From assembly GCA_934717185.1 (NCBI GenBank), contig CAKUYQ010000001.1:62001-126000 (forward strand): 64,000 nucleotides of DNA. Reading direction: 5' to 3'. The notes beneath the pieces are model-generated. The model saw nothing but the letters and a program-made list of their open reading frames with translations. It was not told the DNA's origin and did no database searches. The stretch comes from an uncultured Bacteroidales bacterium. Its GTDB lineage: Bacteria > Bacteroidota > Bacteroidia > Bacteroidales > UBA932. The position numbers and the translations under genes were made by a program. Within the stretch, counting starts at the first letter, position 1, and each line of letters begins with the position of its first letter. Positions 41,433-50,822 of this stretch are shown here, in pieces.

Positions 41433-41468
41433 AAAAGCGTGTCGTTGTTGCCAACGGTGCGCTTTTTT
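41433..41468 (+). terminator. Terminator of the tubulin-like operon
   Basis: GCG-TG-TCGTTG and CAACGG-TG-CGC form an imperfect stem with TTGC loop, flanked by AAAA and TTTTTT. It lies 35 bases after the last stop codon. Confidence 0.65.
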
Positions 41469-41513
41469 ACTTTTTCCCCCACAATGTATTGTCATTACAG
41501 ATTTTCCTGCCAT

Positions 41514-42680
41514 TTAATAGCTGAATCCAAAATGCCAAAGCGGTATCGTATTGCCAAAAGCAAATTCTATATCATCTTTAACTATAAAAGCATTAGGAAT
41601 TCCTTCTATCTGCTTTTTCCCTTTCTTACGTCCCCCTACCTCAAACGTATAGCCATCAATCATAAAATCTGAAACGGAAGAGGTGATTACATCATAATTA
41701 ACTCGCATCTGATTGAAAAAGAATGTCTCCCTAATATTCCCAATTTCGGCTTTATCCCCTCCGAGAGCATATATAAGATTTGTGTTATCTAAATAGATCT
41801 TATCAACTTTGCCTAAACCTCGTATTCCACCTGTATCATCTCTGAGCTGCGCTATAAGTCCTGCCTCCTCAATATAGACGCAGTAGTCTGCTACACTGTT
41901 CCTACTCACCCCTAATGCGGTGGCTATGCTGCTAATATTAGGCTTGAATGGGACGCTTTTAGCTATAATAGCCAACAACTGTTTAAGTTTCCGTCCGGTA
42001 GAGACATTCATGCCTGCATATTGTGGAATATCGGATTCTACAGAGAGGTTTACAATCTGCTGAATGTGTATGTTTTGATTCTCCGGTGAAAATGGGTAAT
42101 AACCCTGTTTGAGATAGTCTGAAAAAAACTTGAGAGGATGAAAATGTTGAGGAATCTCCAATTTATGTTGCAGGAGATCATCCAATCTATATACGGGAAA
42201 CTTTATGTTATGAAACAACAGCAGGTACTCACGGAATGATAATCCCTGCATGTGGTACATGACAGCCCTACGGCTTAAATCAGCAGCCCCTTTATTGATA
42301 TCAAGCACGGATGAACCTGTGAATACAACTTGTAGTTCGGGATGATAGTCGTACATAAGTTTCAGTTCCTTTGACCAATCTTTGTAACGATGAATCTCAT
42401 CTATAAAAAGATGTTTACCACCATGCTTTACAAAGTCGTCAGCAAGATCTAATAAGCGATGGTCAGCAAAGAAAAAATCTTCGGCCGTAACATACAGTGA
42501 GGTATCCTGTGGAAGGTTCTCCTTTATGTATTGCAAGACAAGTGTTGTCTTACCTACACCGCGCGGCCCTGTAAGTCCAATCATCCGGCTGCTCCAATTG
42601 ATGCGATCATACATATAGCGGTGAAACCGTGTATCGGTTTCTAATAATAGTTTATTGTGTCTGTCGCGTAATTGATTCAT
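41514..42680 (-). CDS. AAA_14-type ATPase
   Basis: About 388 residues from the ATG at 42680. Walker A GLTGPRGVGKTTLVL, Walker B KHLFIDEIHRY, sensor VVFTGSSVLD, and a winged-helix-like middle (ISSIATALGVSRNSVADYCVYIEEAGL) are clear. The C-terminal part resembles the DUF4143/PD-(D/E)xK region (YTFEVGGRKKGKKQ). It is related to the 28200-29567 ATPase but shorter. It is convergent with the tubulin-like operon and has its own promoter, so it is not part of that transcript. Confidence 0.85.
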   Translation of the reverse strand: MNQLRDRHNKLLLETDTRFHRYMYDRINWSSRMIGLTGPRGVGKTTLVLQYIKENLPQDTSLYVTAEDFFFADHRLLDLADDFVKHGGKHLFIDEIHRYKDWSKELKLMYDYHPELQVVFTGSSVLDINKGAADLSRRAVMYHMQGLSFREYLLLFHNIKFPVYRLDDLLQHKLEIPQHFHPLKFFSDYLKQGYYPFSPENQNIHIQQIVNLSVESDIPQYAGMNVSTGRKLKQLLAIIAKSVPFKPNISSIATALGVSRNSVADYCVYIEEAGLIAQLRDDTGGIRGLGKVDKIYLDNTNLIYALGGDKAEIGNIRETFFFNQMRVNYDVITSSVSDFMIDGYTFEVGGRKKGKKQIEGIPNAFIVKDDIEFAFGNTIPLWHFGFSY

Positions 42681-42697
42681 TGTCAAAATATTTTCTG

Positions 42698-42729
42698 CAA
42701 AAATATAAAATGCTCATAGATTAAGCAAA
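42698..42729 (-). promoter_or_regulatory. Promoter of the AAA_14 ATPase gene
   Basis: On the minus strand TTTG (42726-42729), 20 bases, TATTTTTG (42698-42705). The predicted start is about 12 bases before the ATG. Confidence 0.6.
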
Positions 42730-42788
42730 ATTATATATAAAATTGCTTAATTAGAGAGCAAACTACGCGAAAAAATAATTTATGAATA

Positions 42789-43625
42789 TTAAAAAACAGA
42801 CAGCCGTTGCCGTACTACTTCATACAACAGTACACCGGCGGAGACAGAGACATTGAGCGAATCCATTTCGCCTAACATTGGGATCTTTATATGGGCGTCT
42901 GCCACATTGCGCCAGAACGGTGTAAGCCCTTTGGCTTCGCTACCCATAACTATTGCAGTTCCCTGCCTGAAATTTGTATCATAGTACCACTTTGAGTCCT
43001 GTAGTTGGGCCGTAAAAATCTTTATATCATGCTCCTTGAGCCACCGGAGCGCCTCATCGTTGGAACAAGTAGCAACCTGTACGGTAAAGAATGAACCAAG
43101 ACCGGCTCTAATAAGGTTTGGATTGTAAAGGTCTGTTAGTGGGTCACACACCAATACTGCATCAACACCACAGGCATCTGCCGTGCGCAAAAGAGCTCCA
43201 AGGTTACCCGGCTTCTCAACACTCTCTATTACTAAAACAAACGGAGACTTTCCTGTACGCCCCTTTAGAACAACATCCTGCAAAGAAAAGCTTCTCTGCT
43301 CAACAACCGCCACTGCACCCTCTGTACTCTCTCTATACGCAATTTTGGCATATACGTGCGGAGCACAAAGAAATACAGGAATTCCGTTGCAAACAGCAGA
43401 TAATTCACGAGGAAGCAGCGAGATAAAATCTTGGAAACTATGATAGATGTTGCTGTTAAGGAACAGGCTGTCTATTTTATAGCCGTTATTGAGGCAGGCT
43501 GTAATCTCCCGTATCCCCTCTGCTATAAAAAGATGCTGCTCCCTTCTGGCCTTTGATTTTTCCAAAAGGGAGACAACATTCTTGATCTTTGGATTTTGTG
43601 CCGATGTTATCTCAAAAACGTTCAT
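42789..43625 (-). CDS. SpoU/TrmH-family RNA methyltransferase
   Basis: 278 residues. The N-terminal substrate-binding domain opens ITSAQNPKIKNVVSLLEKSKARREQHLFIAEG, typical of 2'-O-ribose methyltransferases acting on rRNA. The SPOUT catalytic domain contains the knot motifs VIESVEKPGNLGALLRTADA (motif 1), IVMGSEAKGL (motif 2) and IPMLGEMDSLNVSVSAGVLLYE (motif 3). The exact RNA target is not readable. It lies 54 bases after lysS on the same strand. Confidence 0.92.
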   Translation of the reverse strand: MNVFEITSAQNPKIKNVVSLLEKSKARREQHLFIAEGIREITACLNNGYKIDSLFLNSNIYHSFQDFISLLPRELSAVCNGIPVFLCAPHVYAKIAYRESTEGAVAVVEQRSFSLQDVVLKGRTGKSPFVLVIESVEKPGNLGALLRTADACGVDAVLVCDPLTDLYNPNLIRAGLGSFFTVQVATCSNDEALRWLKEHDIKIFTAQLQDSKWYYDTNFRQGTAIVMGSEAKGLTPFWRNVADAHIKIPMLGEMDSLNVSVSAGVLLYEVVRQRLSVF

Positions 43626-43679
43626 TAAACGTAGCGGTTCAAATAATAGTATTTTATCTTATCAAATAACACCGATGTC

Positions 43680-45230
43680 TTATTTCTCCTGCCCGGCCTC
43701 TTTGTCATGCTTGGCAGAGGCTTTCACCTCCGGGCGCATCTGAGGGAAGAACAACACATCTTGAATGGTGTTCTTGTTGGTCATGAACATGGTAAGCCTG
43801 TCTATTCCAATGCCCATACCGGATGTTGGCGGCATACCGTACTCCAATGCGCGTATGAAATCCATATCTATGAACATTGCCTCATCGTCCCCTTTGTCCT
43901 TAAGTTTTAGCTGCTCCTGGAAACGCTCCAACTGGTCTATTGGGTCGTTAAGCTCAGAGTACGCATTACATAGCTCTTTTCCGCAAACGAACAGCTCAAA
44001 GCGCTCTGTAAGATTAGGGTTACTCCTGTGACGTTTTGTAAGCGGAGACATAGATACAGGGTAGTCTGTGATGAATGTAGGCTGTACCAAATGTTTCTCG
44101 CAATACTCTCCAAAGATTGCATCTATAAGTTTGCCTGCTCCAAATGACGGGGCTATCTCAACATTCAGCTTTTTGCAGGTTGCCCTCAATTGCTCCTCAT
44201 CCATTCCGGCAACATCTACCCCTGCATACTCCTTAATGGCCTCAAGCATAGGAAGTCTGCGGAAAGGCTGTCCGTAGTCGACCTCAACATCGCCAACCAT
44301 AGCTTTTGTAGAACCGTTTACGGCAATGCAGACTGTCTTAAGCATCTCCTCCACAAAATCCATCATCCAGTTGTAGTCCTTGTAGGCTACGTATATCTCC
44401 ATAACGGTAAACTCCGGGTTATGGGTGCGGTCCATTCCCTCATTCCTAAAGTCCTTGCCAAACTCGTAAACGCCTTTGTATCCGCCAACTATAAGTCTCT
44501 TAAGATACAGCTCGTTGGCTATACGCAGATAAAGCGGAATATCCAATGTATTGTGGTGCGTTATGAACGGTCTTGCAGTTGCTCCACCCGGAATTGACTG
44601 AAGGATAGGTGTTTCAACCTCAAGATAACCTTTATCGTCAAAGAAACGACGCATTGTAGAGATAATTTTTGCTCTCTTTACAAACGTGTCTCTAACGCTT
44701 GGATTAACTATAAGGTCTACATAACGCTGCCTGTATCTTAGCTCTGTATCTGCAAAAGCATCGAACACCTCTCCGTCTTTCTCCTTAACTATAGGAAGCA
44801 CCCTCAAAGATTTGCTCAATACCGTAAGTTCTTTTGCATGAACAGATTTCTGTCCTGTCTGGGTAACAAAGGCATAACCCTTTATTCCAATGATATCTCC
44901 AATGTCCAAAAGTTTCTTGAACACAGTGTTGTACATTGTCTTGTCCTCGCCCGGGCAGATCTCGTCCCTCTTTACATAAACCTGAATCCTGCCTGTATCG
45001 TCCATCAGCTCAATAAATGCAGCAGCACCCATAATCCTGCGGCTCATTATCCTGCCGGCAATACAGACATCCTCAAACCCCGGCTTCTCCGGCTCATAAT
45101 CCTCCCTTATCTCTCTTGTTGTTCTATTAATTGGATAGAGCGGAGCGGGATAAGGCTCAATTCCAAGCTCTCTCATCTGAGCAAGCGCCTTTCTTCTGTT
45201 CTGTTCCTGTTCGTTTAAATTCAATTCCAT
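43680..45230 (-). CDS. lysS: Lysyl-tRNA synthetase (class II)
   Basis: 516 residues from the ATG at 45230 (MELNLNEQEQNRRKALAQM); earlier in-frame starts run into recJ and lack conservation. The N-terminal OB anticodon-binding domain (about 55-165) includes VCIAGRIMSRRIMGAAAFIEL. Class II motif 1 is in FDDKGYLEVETPILQ, motif 2 is FRNEGMDRTHNPEFT, and motif 3 is GMGIGIDRLTMF. It has the usual length without a C-terminal extension. A TAATTTTG -7 box is at 45290-45297. Confidence 0.97.
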   Translation of the reverse strand: MELNLNEQEQNRRKALAQMRELGIEPYPAPLYPINRTTREIREDYEPEKPGFEDVCIAGRIMSRRIMGAAAFIELMDDTGRIQVYVKRDEICPGEDKTMYNTVFKKLLDIGDIIGIKGYAFVTQTGQKSVHAKELTVLSKSLRVLPIVKEKDGEVFDAFADTELRYRQRYVDLIVNPSVRDTFVKRAKIISTMRRFFDDKGYLEVETPILQSIPGGATARPFITHHNTLDIPLYLRIANELYLKRLIVGGYKGVYEFGKDFRNEGMDRTHNPEFTVMEIYVAYKDYNWMMDFVEEMLKTVCIAVNGSTKAMVGDVEVDYGQPFRRLPMLEAIKEYAGVDVAGMDEEQLRATCKKLNVEIAPSFGAGKLIDAIFGEYCEKHLVQPTFITDYPVSMSPLTKRHRSNPNLTERFELFVCGKELCNAYSELNDPIDQLERFQEQLKLKDKGDDEAMFIDMDFIRALEYGMPPTSGMGIGIDRLTMFMTNKNTIQDVLFFPQMRPEVKASAKHDKEAGQEK

Positions 45231-45352
45231 ATCTTGTCTCTTTTTATTCACATAATTTGTCGGGAAGCGAAATATTACCCACAAAGTTGCAAAATTACAC
45301 ATTTTATTTTTTGCTACTGATATATTTTCGTCAAAAAAATCAAAATTATAGT

Positions 45353-45360
45353 TACCTTTG
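45353..45360 (+). promoter_or_regulatory. -7 box of the recJ promoter
   Basis: TACCTTTG fits TAnnTTTG; the -33 region is weak (TTCG at 45327-45330). The ATG of recJ lies seven bases after the box, again implying a nearly leaderless mRNA. Confidence 0.45.
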
Positions 45361-45366
45361 CGCGTT

Positions 45367-47115
45367 ATGCAAGTGAACAACGTAGACAGAAAGTGGATAG
45401 TTAAAGAGCCCGGCAATCCTGCAACGGTTAGGAAATTGGCGCAGGAGCTTAGCGTAGATCCCGTGTTGGCCAACCTTTTGGTGCAGCGCGGCATCTGCAG
45501 TTACGAGCAGGCAAGAGTCTTCTTCCGCCCGGACCTGTCTATGTTGCACGACCCTTTCCTTATGAAGGATATGGAGAAAGCCGTGGCACGCGTGCGCAAG
45601 GCCATAGAGACCAAAGAGAAGATAATGGTTTACGGCGATTACGATGTAGACGGCACAACAGCGGTTGCACTTGTATACTCTTTCTTGCGCGAGATAGATC
45701 CGAATGTTGAGTATTATATTCCCGACAGATATGATGAGGGGTACGGCGTTTCATATAAAGGGATAGATTGGGCGGCCGATAACGGCTATAGCTTGATAAT
45801 CACCTTAGACTGTGGAATAAAGGCAGTTGAGAAGGTGCAGTACGCTGCGGAAAAGGGGATAGATTTTATTATATGTGATCATCATCTTCCCGACGAAGAA
45901 CTTCCGGCCGCTGTGGCCATCTTGGATCCAAAACAGAGCGACTGTTTTTATCCGTTTGATGATTTGTCGGGATGCGGAGTAGGATTCAAACTTGTTCAGG
46001 CATATTCTCTCAGATATGGAATCCCATTTGATGAGATAAAGAGCCTGTTGGATTTAGTTGCGGTTAGTATCGCTGCAGATTTGGTCTCTGTTACCGGAGA
46101 GAACAGGGTGCTTGCCCATTTCGGACTTCAGCAGATAAACGAGTCTCCGCGTAACGGCCTGCTCTCAATGATTAAATTGGCGGGGTTGGAGAAGCATAGG
46201 ATTACCATAGATGATATAGTCTTTAAGATTGGTCCAAGAATTAATGCTGCAGGAAGGATGGAGAGCGGAAGAACGGCCGTTGATCTGCTTACATCCAGAA
46301 ACGAGGCTGATGCAGCAAAGATTGGTGCAACGATCAATGCTCACAACAATGAACGTAAGAATGTAGACAGGGAGATAACATACGAGGCTCTTAGGATGGT
46401 GCGTGAAGAACCAGGTTTTGATGAGAAGAGCTCTACTGTTGTATATAATTCGCAGTGGCATAAGGGGGTAGTTGGAATTGTGGCCAGCCGTTTGGTTGAG
46501 GCATACTACAAGCCCACAATTGTTCTTACCAATTCCAATGGGTTTGTTACAGGTTCTGCGCGAAGTGTTCCCGGATTTGACCTGTATGAGGCAATAGAGG
46601 AGTGCTCAGACCTTTTGGAAAACTTTGGAGGCCATATATATGCGGCAGGCCTTACCTTAAGGGAGGAGAACCTTAAGGCGTTTGAGGAGAAGTTCGAAGC
46701 CATAGTAAAGGCCAAGATCAACAAAAAGATACTCACCCCAATTGTAAACATAGATTCATATTTAGAATTCAAGCAGATAACGCCAAAATTCTTTAGGATA
46801 TTAAAGCAGTTCCAGCCTTTTGGACCCGGGAATCTCTCTCCTGTCTTTTTAACAGAAAATGTCTATGACAACGGTAACGGACGCAAGGTTGGCAGTGACA
46901 ACGGTCATCTGAAACTTGAACTTATTCAGGAGGATGAGCCTTACAGACATATCTCTGCCATAGCATTTAACAAATCTGAACATTTTGAGCACATGCAGGC
47001 AGGCAACCCTGTTGATATCTGTTACTCCATAGCGGAAAACTACTACAGGGGAATTGCCAATATTCAGCTAAGGATAAAGGATATACGCGAAAAAGATGCG
47101 CTGTTTCCGGATTAG
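45367..47115 (+). CDS. recJ: Single-stranded-DNA-specific exonuclease RecJ
   Basis: 582 residues from the ATG at 45367. The DHH nuclease motifs are VYGDYDVDGTTAVAL (motif I), TLDCGIKA, IICDHHLPD (the DHH-like motif, here C-D-H-H), and a later SIAADLVSV. The DHHA1 domain carries GHIYAAGLTL. A C-terminal OB-like domain follows. The enzyme degrades single-stranded DNA 5' to 3' in recombination, mismatch and base-excision repair. It is divergent from lysS over a 136-base gap. Confidence 0.96.
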   Translation: MQVNNVDRKWIVKEPGNPATVRKLAQELSVDPVLANLLVQRGICSYEQARVFFRPDLSMLHDPFLMKDMEKAVARVRKAIETKEKIMVYGDYDVDGTTAVALVYSFLREIDPNVEYYIPDRYDEGYGVSYKGIDWAADNGYSLIITLDCGIKAVEKVQYAAEKGIDFIICDHHLPDEELPAAVAILDPKQSDCFYPFDDLSGCGVGFKLVQAYSLRYGIPFDEIKSLLDLVAVSIAADLVSVTGENRVLAHFGLQQINESPRNGLLSMIKLAGLEKHRITIDDIVFKIGPRINAAGRMESGRTAVDLLTSRNEADAAKIGATINAHNNERKNVDREITYEALRMVREEPGFDEKSSTVVYNSQWHKGVVGIVASRLVEAYYKPTIVLTNSNGFVTGSARSVPGFDLYEAIEECSDLLENFGGHIYAAGLTLREENLKAFEEKFEAIVKAKINKKILTPIVNIDSYLEFKQITPKFFRILKQFQPFGPGNLSPVFLTENVYDNGNGRKVGSDNGHLKLELIQEDEPYRHISAIAFNKSEHFEHMQAGNPVDICYSIAENYYRGIANIQLRIKDIREKDALFPD

Positions 47116-47163
47116 GGATGTTGAATCCTGCATTTAATTATCCTCTTATTGTGTCTTTATTAT

Positions 47164-47190
47164 AAAAATGCTCAATCTATGAGCATTTTT
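47164..47190. terminator. Bidirectional terminator between recJ and aroK
   Basis: AAAAATGCTCA (47164-47174) and TGAGCATTTTT (47180-47190) are perfect inverted copies with a five-base loop, placed between convergent genes. Confidence 0.8.
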
Positions 47191-47274
47191 GTATTAGCTA
47201 TCAAGTGTATTTGTATTGTGGTGACCTTTCCCTAATTTTAAGGAATGGCAACTTGTTTTTTGAAGGTTACTAAG

Positions 47275-47871
47275 CTAAAACAGCTTTGCAAGCTTGGCAG
47301 TGAGTTGAGGAATGTTAAGGGTTGAACTGCAGAGTTCCATCTGTGAGACCTCTTTGTAGCGGTTCTCGCGTTTGGTAATCAGCTCCTCTATAAAAGCCAT
47401 GAGCTCATCCCCCTGTTTACCCTGCAATACAGGCCTTTTGGCGTTGTTTTTTGATAATCTTCTATACAATGCCTCTTTGCTCGCGGTGAGATATACGCAG
47501 AATGTCTTCTCCTTTATGAGTTTTGCCGTTGGAGCATACGTTGGAGCACCGCCGCCTAACGAGAGAACAAGATTGCTATGTTCAGAATGGCAGTCTGCAT
47601 ACTCCGGAACAGCCTCTGCACACTCCGTAACTGTACATTTGGAAACGACGCTACAGCCGGAATATATCTTTAGAATCTCCTCCAAGGCACTTTTCTCCTC
47701 CTCCCTGAATGCAGCCTCTCCGTTCAAAGCAAAAAACTCCTTAACGGACATTCCAACCCTCTTCTCAATATACTCGTCCAAATCTATATAATCCGAATAT
47801 ACAAACGCAGCAAGATTACGCCCTACCGTACTCTTGCCGCACCCCATAAACCCGCATAAAGACAATATCAT
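47275..47871 (-). CDS. aroK: Shikimate kinase
   Basis: 198 residues. The P-loop GFMGCGKSTVGRNLA starts at residue 7. YIDLDEYIEKR holds the shikimate-binding aspartate; FREEEKSAL and NLVLSLGGGAP are the family strand and glycine-rich loop; KNAKRPVL carries the lid arginine. The protein is slightly longer than usual because of a roughly 25-residue insert rich in Cys and Glu (VVSKCTVTECAEAVPEYADC) before the glycine-rich loop. It phosphorylates shikimate in aromatic amino acid synthesis. It ends 21 bases after the topoisomerase gene on the same strand. Confidence 0.94.
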   Translation of the reverse strand: MILSLCGFMGCGKSTVGRNLAAFVYSDYIDLDEYIEKRVGMSVKEFFALNGEAAFREEEKSALEEILKIYSGCSVVSKCTVTECAEAVPEYADCHSEHSNLVLSLGGGAPTYAPTAKLIKEKTFCVYLTASKEALYRRLSKNNAKRPVLQGKQGDELMAFIEELITKRENRYKEVSQMELCSSTLNIPQLTAKLAKLF

Positions 47872-47892
47872 ATCCTTTTAATACAGATTATT

Positions 47893-50679
47893 TTAAAATA
47901 GGGTTGGATTATCATCATCACCCCCAAACTCAACAACACTCCCCGGCTCAAACCCTTTGGTACCATCGTCCCCGGCCGTACCCTCACTCTCAACAACTTG
48001 AGGCTGTTCATCACTCTCCTTAACCAACGGCTCCCCAAACTTAACCTCCGCCACCTCGTATGTAGTCAGTCTCTTCCCTTTTGCCTTATAACTCTTCTTC
48101 CCGATAAATTCCTCTCCGTCAACAAACTCATCCTCCCGTTTTGCATTCTTCCCTCCGAATTTAATAAGAACAGACGGGTATTTGCAGTCGCTTATCTCAA
48201 CAAGATAAGAACCCTCTGCATCCGAGATAAACGGTACAGGTACATTGTCATTAGGCTCAAAAGAGAACCTCTTTAGGTAGAAACACTTGGACTCGTTGTC
48301 AAAATAGATTGCACTCCATGTCTTCTCAGTGTCTAACTTCTCAATCCTTAAAATATCCTCCTGATACCTGTTGCTCAAATCAAAGTTGGTTGTGTAGAAC
48401 GTTCCATTCTTGCAGATAACCAATATGCGGTCATTTGTATGGAACTCTCCAAGAAATTCACCTCTCTGATCCTCGTTAAGCCTGTTTATATCGGTATCAA
48501 ACCATATAGGCTTGCCACCCAACGTACTTACACCTTTAGACTTAAGCGTAATCTTATGTATAGGGTTCTTGGACAGTACATTACCCATTGAGTTCCTTCC
48601 CTTAATGGCAAGCGATGCAAAATCAAACTCAAACAGCAGCTTCTTTAATTTTGCCTTGGGCTTTAAGAACACCTTAAGCACCTCTGCCTCTGCATTAGGG
48701 TTTGCGGAGAACCACATAACAACAGAATCGGGCTTTCCCTGCGTAAGATCATACTCCTTGTCTCTTGTCATCCCCGTAGCTGCAAATCTCTTTACATAAA
48801 ATTTTCCGCTTGAACCGTCCAACGAGATCTTGCCGTCTCTGTAAACAACGTTGTAGATAGTGCGCTCGTCATTTTTGGTGTACACACCGGCGTAGATTAT
48901 GTTTTTACCAACGAATGCCTTACCCGTAACCTTGGTGACAATGTATTTTCCATTCTTAAAGAAGACTATAATGTCGTCAATATCCGAACAATCACATACA
49001 TACTCCGCATTGTCATCCTTCTTAAGATCCATCCCAACAAAACCCTCCGCACGGTTAATGTACAGTTTGGCGTTGTTGACAGCCACCTTGGTAGCCTCTA
49101 TTGTCTCAAAATTGGAGATCTCCGTAAGCCTTGGATATCTGCTGCCGTACTTCTCCTTAAGCCTTAAGAAATAAGCTATTGTATAGTCTGTAAGATGGGC
49201 AATATTGTAGTTGACCTCGTTCATCTCATCCTCCAAACCCTTAATCTTCTCCTCCAACACCTTTGCATCAAACTTTGAGATCTTCCTCACAGGTTTCTCA
49301 ACCAATTTTACAATATCCTCCATAAGGATAGGTCTCTTTAGAAGGTTCTGATACTCAAGCATCTCATCAAATACCTGCTGCAACTGGTCCTCCCAGCTCT
49401 TAGCCTCCTGCTCCAAAATCCTGTATTTCTTATTTTCAAAGAACAGCTTCTCCAAGGAGAGATAGTGCCAACTGTCATTTAGTTCATCCAATCTTATCTC
49501 AAGCTCCCTGCGCAGCAGATATTTTGTGTGGTCTACGGAGAATCGCAAAATATCATCCACCCCCACAAAGTGAGGATGCTTGTCCATAATCACACATGAG
49601 TTTGGAGAGATGTTCACCTCACAGTCTGTAAAGGCATACAGGGCATCGATTGTTTTGTCGGGAGAAATATCATTGGCCAAATGAATTACAATCTCCGCTG
49701 TGGCGGCTGTATTGTCGTCTACCTTCTTTATCTTAATCTTCCCTTTTTCATTGGCCTTTACAATTGTGTCTATTAGCGTAGTAGTATTCTTTCCATAAGG
49801 TATCTCTGTGATTACCAATGTCTTTTTGTCTGTCTTGGCAATCCTAGCCCTTACCTTGAGCACACCTCCGCGCAGACCTCTGTTGTATTTGGAGCAATCT
49901 ATAAGCCCGCCTGTAGGAAAATCGGGGTAAAGCTCAAAACTCTCCCCCTTAAGATAAGATACAGAGGCATCTATGAGCTCGTTAAAGTTGTGTGGCAGGA
50001 TCTTGGAGGCCAACCCAACCGCAATACCCTCAACACCTTGCGCAAGCAGCAAAGGAAACTTTACAGGAAGATTCACCGGCTCAAGGTTACGACCGTCGTA
50101 CGAGTTCATCCACTCTGTGGTCTTTGGATTAAAAGCTACATCCAAGGCAAATTTGCTCAGCCGAGCCTCAATGTAACGCGGCGCAGCAGCCCCGTCTCCT
50201 GTAAGAATATTTCCCCAGTTTCCCTGGCAATCTATAAGCAGATCCTTCTGGCCCAACTGCACAAGAGCATCACCAATAGAGGCATCTCCATGAGGATGGT
50301 ACATCATTGTCTGTCCAATAATATTGGCAACCTTGTTGTATCGGCCATCGTCTATATTCTTCATTGCATGCAGAATACGCCTTTGAACAGGTTTAAGTCC
50401 GTCTGTAATGTGTGGAACGGCCCTCTCCAAAATAACATACGAGGCATAATCCAAGAACCACTCCTTGAACATTCCTGTAAGACGGTATTTGTTCTCACCC
50501 TCAAGAATAAGTTTCCTGTATTTGCCAACATTGGTATCCTGCTCGCCCTCCTCAACCGGTACCTCTTTTTCCAACTCCATCTCCTCTGTATTCGAGCCGT
50601 TTACACTATCTGAACTGTTGCTCTGTCCATCTCCTTCAAAAATATCTGTAGAATCGTTAGGTATATCTTTTCTGCTCAT
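47893..50679 (-). CDS. parC: DNA topoisomerase IV / gyrase-like subunit A
   Basis: 928 residues from the ATG at 50679 (MSRKDIPNDSTD); upstream in-frame starts lie in the promoter and direct repeat. An acidic, low-complexity leader (about 1-50) precedes the catalytic core. DYASYVILERAVPHITDGLKPVQRR and MMYHPHGDASI are the QRDR region, and the DNA-cleaving tyrosine is in APRYIEARLSKFA. The long coiled-coil gate (about 440-540) is followed by a divergent beta-propeller-like C terminus without a clear GyrA box, so ParC is the better assignment. The parE partner is not in the window. A TATCTTTG box lies at 50702-50709. Confidence 0.88.
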   Translation of the reverse strand: MSRKDIPNDSTDIFEGDGQSNSSDSVNGSNTEEMELEKEVPVEEGEQDTNVGKYRKLILEGENKYRLTGMFKEWFLDYASYVILERAVPHITDGLKPVQRRILHAMKNIDDGRYNKVANIIGQTMMYHPHGDASIGDALVQLGQKDLLIDCQGNWGNILTGDGAAAPRYIEARLSKFALDVAFNPKTTEWMNSYDGRNLEPVNLPVKFPLLLAQGVEGIAVGLASKILPHNFNELIDASVSYLKGESFELYPDFPTGGLIDCSKYNRGLRGGVLKVRARIAKTDKKTLVITEIPYGKNTTTLIDTIVKANEKGKIKIKKVDDNTAATAEIVIHLANDISPDKTIDALYAFTDCEVNISPNSCVIMDKHPHFVGVDDILRFSVDHTKYLLRRELEIRLDELNDSWHYLSLEKLFFENKKYRILEQEAKSWEDQLQQVFDEMLEYQNLLKRPILMEDIVKLVEKPVRKISKFDAKVLEEKIKGLEDEMNEVNYNIAHLTDYTIAYFLRLKEKYGSRYPRLTEISNFETIEATKVAVNNAKLYINRAEGFVGMDLKKDDNAEYVCDCSDIDDIIVFFKNGKYIVTKVTGKAFVGKNIIYAGVYTKNDERTIYNVVYRDGKISLDGSSGKFYVKRFAATGMTRDKEYDLTQGKPDSVVMWFSANPNAEAEVLKVFLKPKAKLKKLLFEFDFASLAIKGRNSMGNVLSKNPIHKITLKSKGVSTLGGKPIWFDTDINRLNEDQRGEFLGEFHTNDRILVICKNGTFYTTNFDLSNRYQEDILRIEKLDTEKTWSAIYFDNESKCFYLKRFSFEPNDNVPVPFISDAEGSYLVEISDCKYPSVLIKFGGKNAKREDEFVDGEEFIGKKSYKAKGKRLTTYEVAEVKFGEPLVKESDEQPQVVESEGTAGDDGTKGFEPGSVVEFGGDDDNPTLF

Positions 50680-50701
50680 GTGAAAGTATTTTCTATAGCT
50701 G

Positions 50702-50709
50702 CAAAGATA
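50702..50709 (-). promoter_or_regulatory. -7 box upstream of parC
   Basis: TATCTTTG on the minus strand, 22 bases before the ATG; no good -33 match at the expected distance. Confidence 0.4.
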
Positions 50710-50736
50710 ACGAATTAAGATTTTTTTTCGGCCGTT

Positions 50737-50809
50737 TTTAATATTTTTCTTCCCGACAACGAGCCACTCGGATGGATTCCTTGTAGGGAAGAGTTGGCAC
50801 ATAAATCAA
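50737..50809 (+). repeat. 73-bp direct repeat, left copy
   Basis: Identical to 54547-54619 at 72 of 73 positions (C here, T there at 50799). It contains one TTGTCGGGAAG motif (reverse orientation) and GGATGGATTCCTTGTAGGG. The two copies bracket the peptide-receptor-GLPGLI cassette. Confidence 0.85.
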
Positions 50810-50822
50810 TTATTTCCATACT

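Noticed and set aside
41514..42680. AAA_14 ATPase as a member of the tubulin-like operon
   Set aside because: It is on the opposite strand, has its own two-box promoter, and a terminator separates it from the operon.
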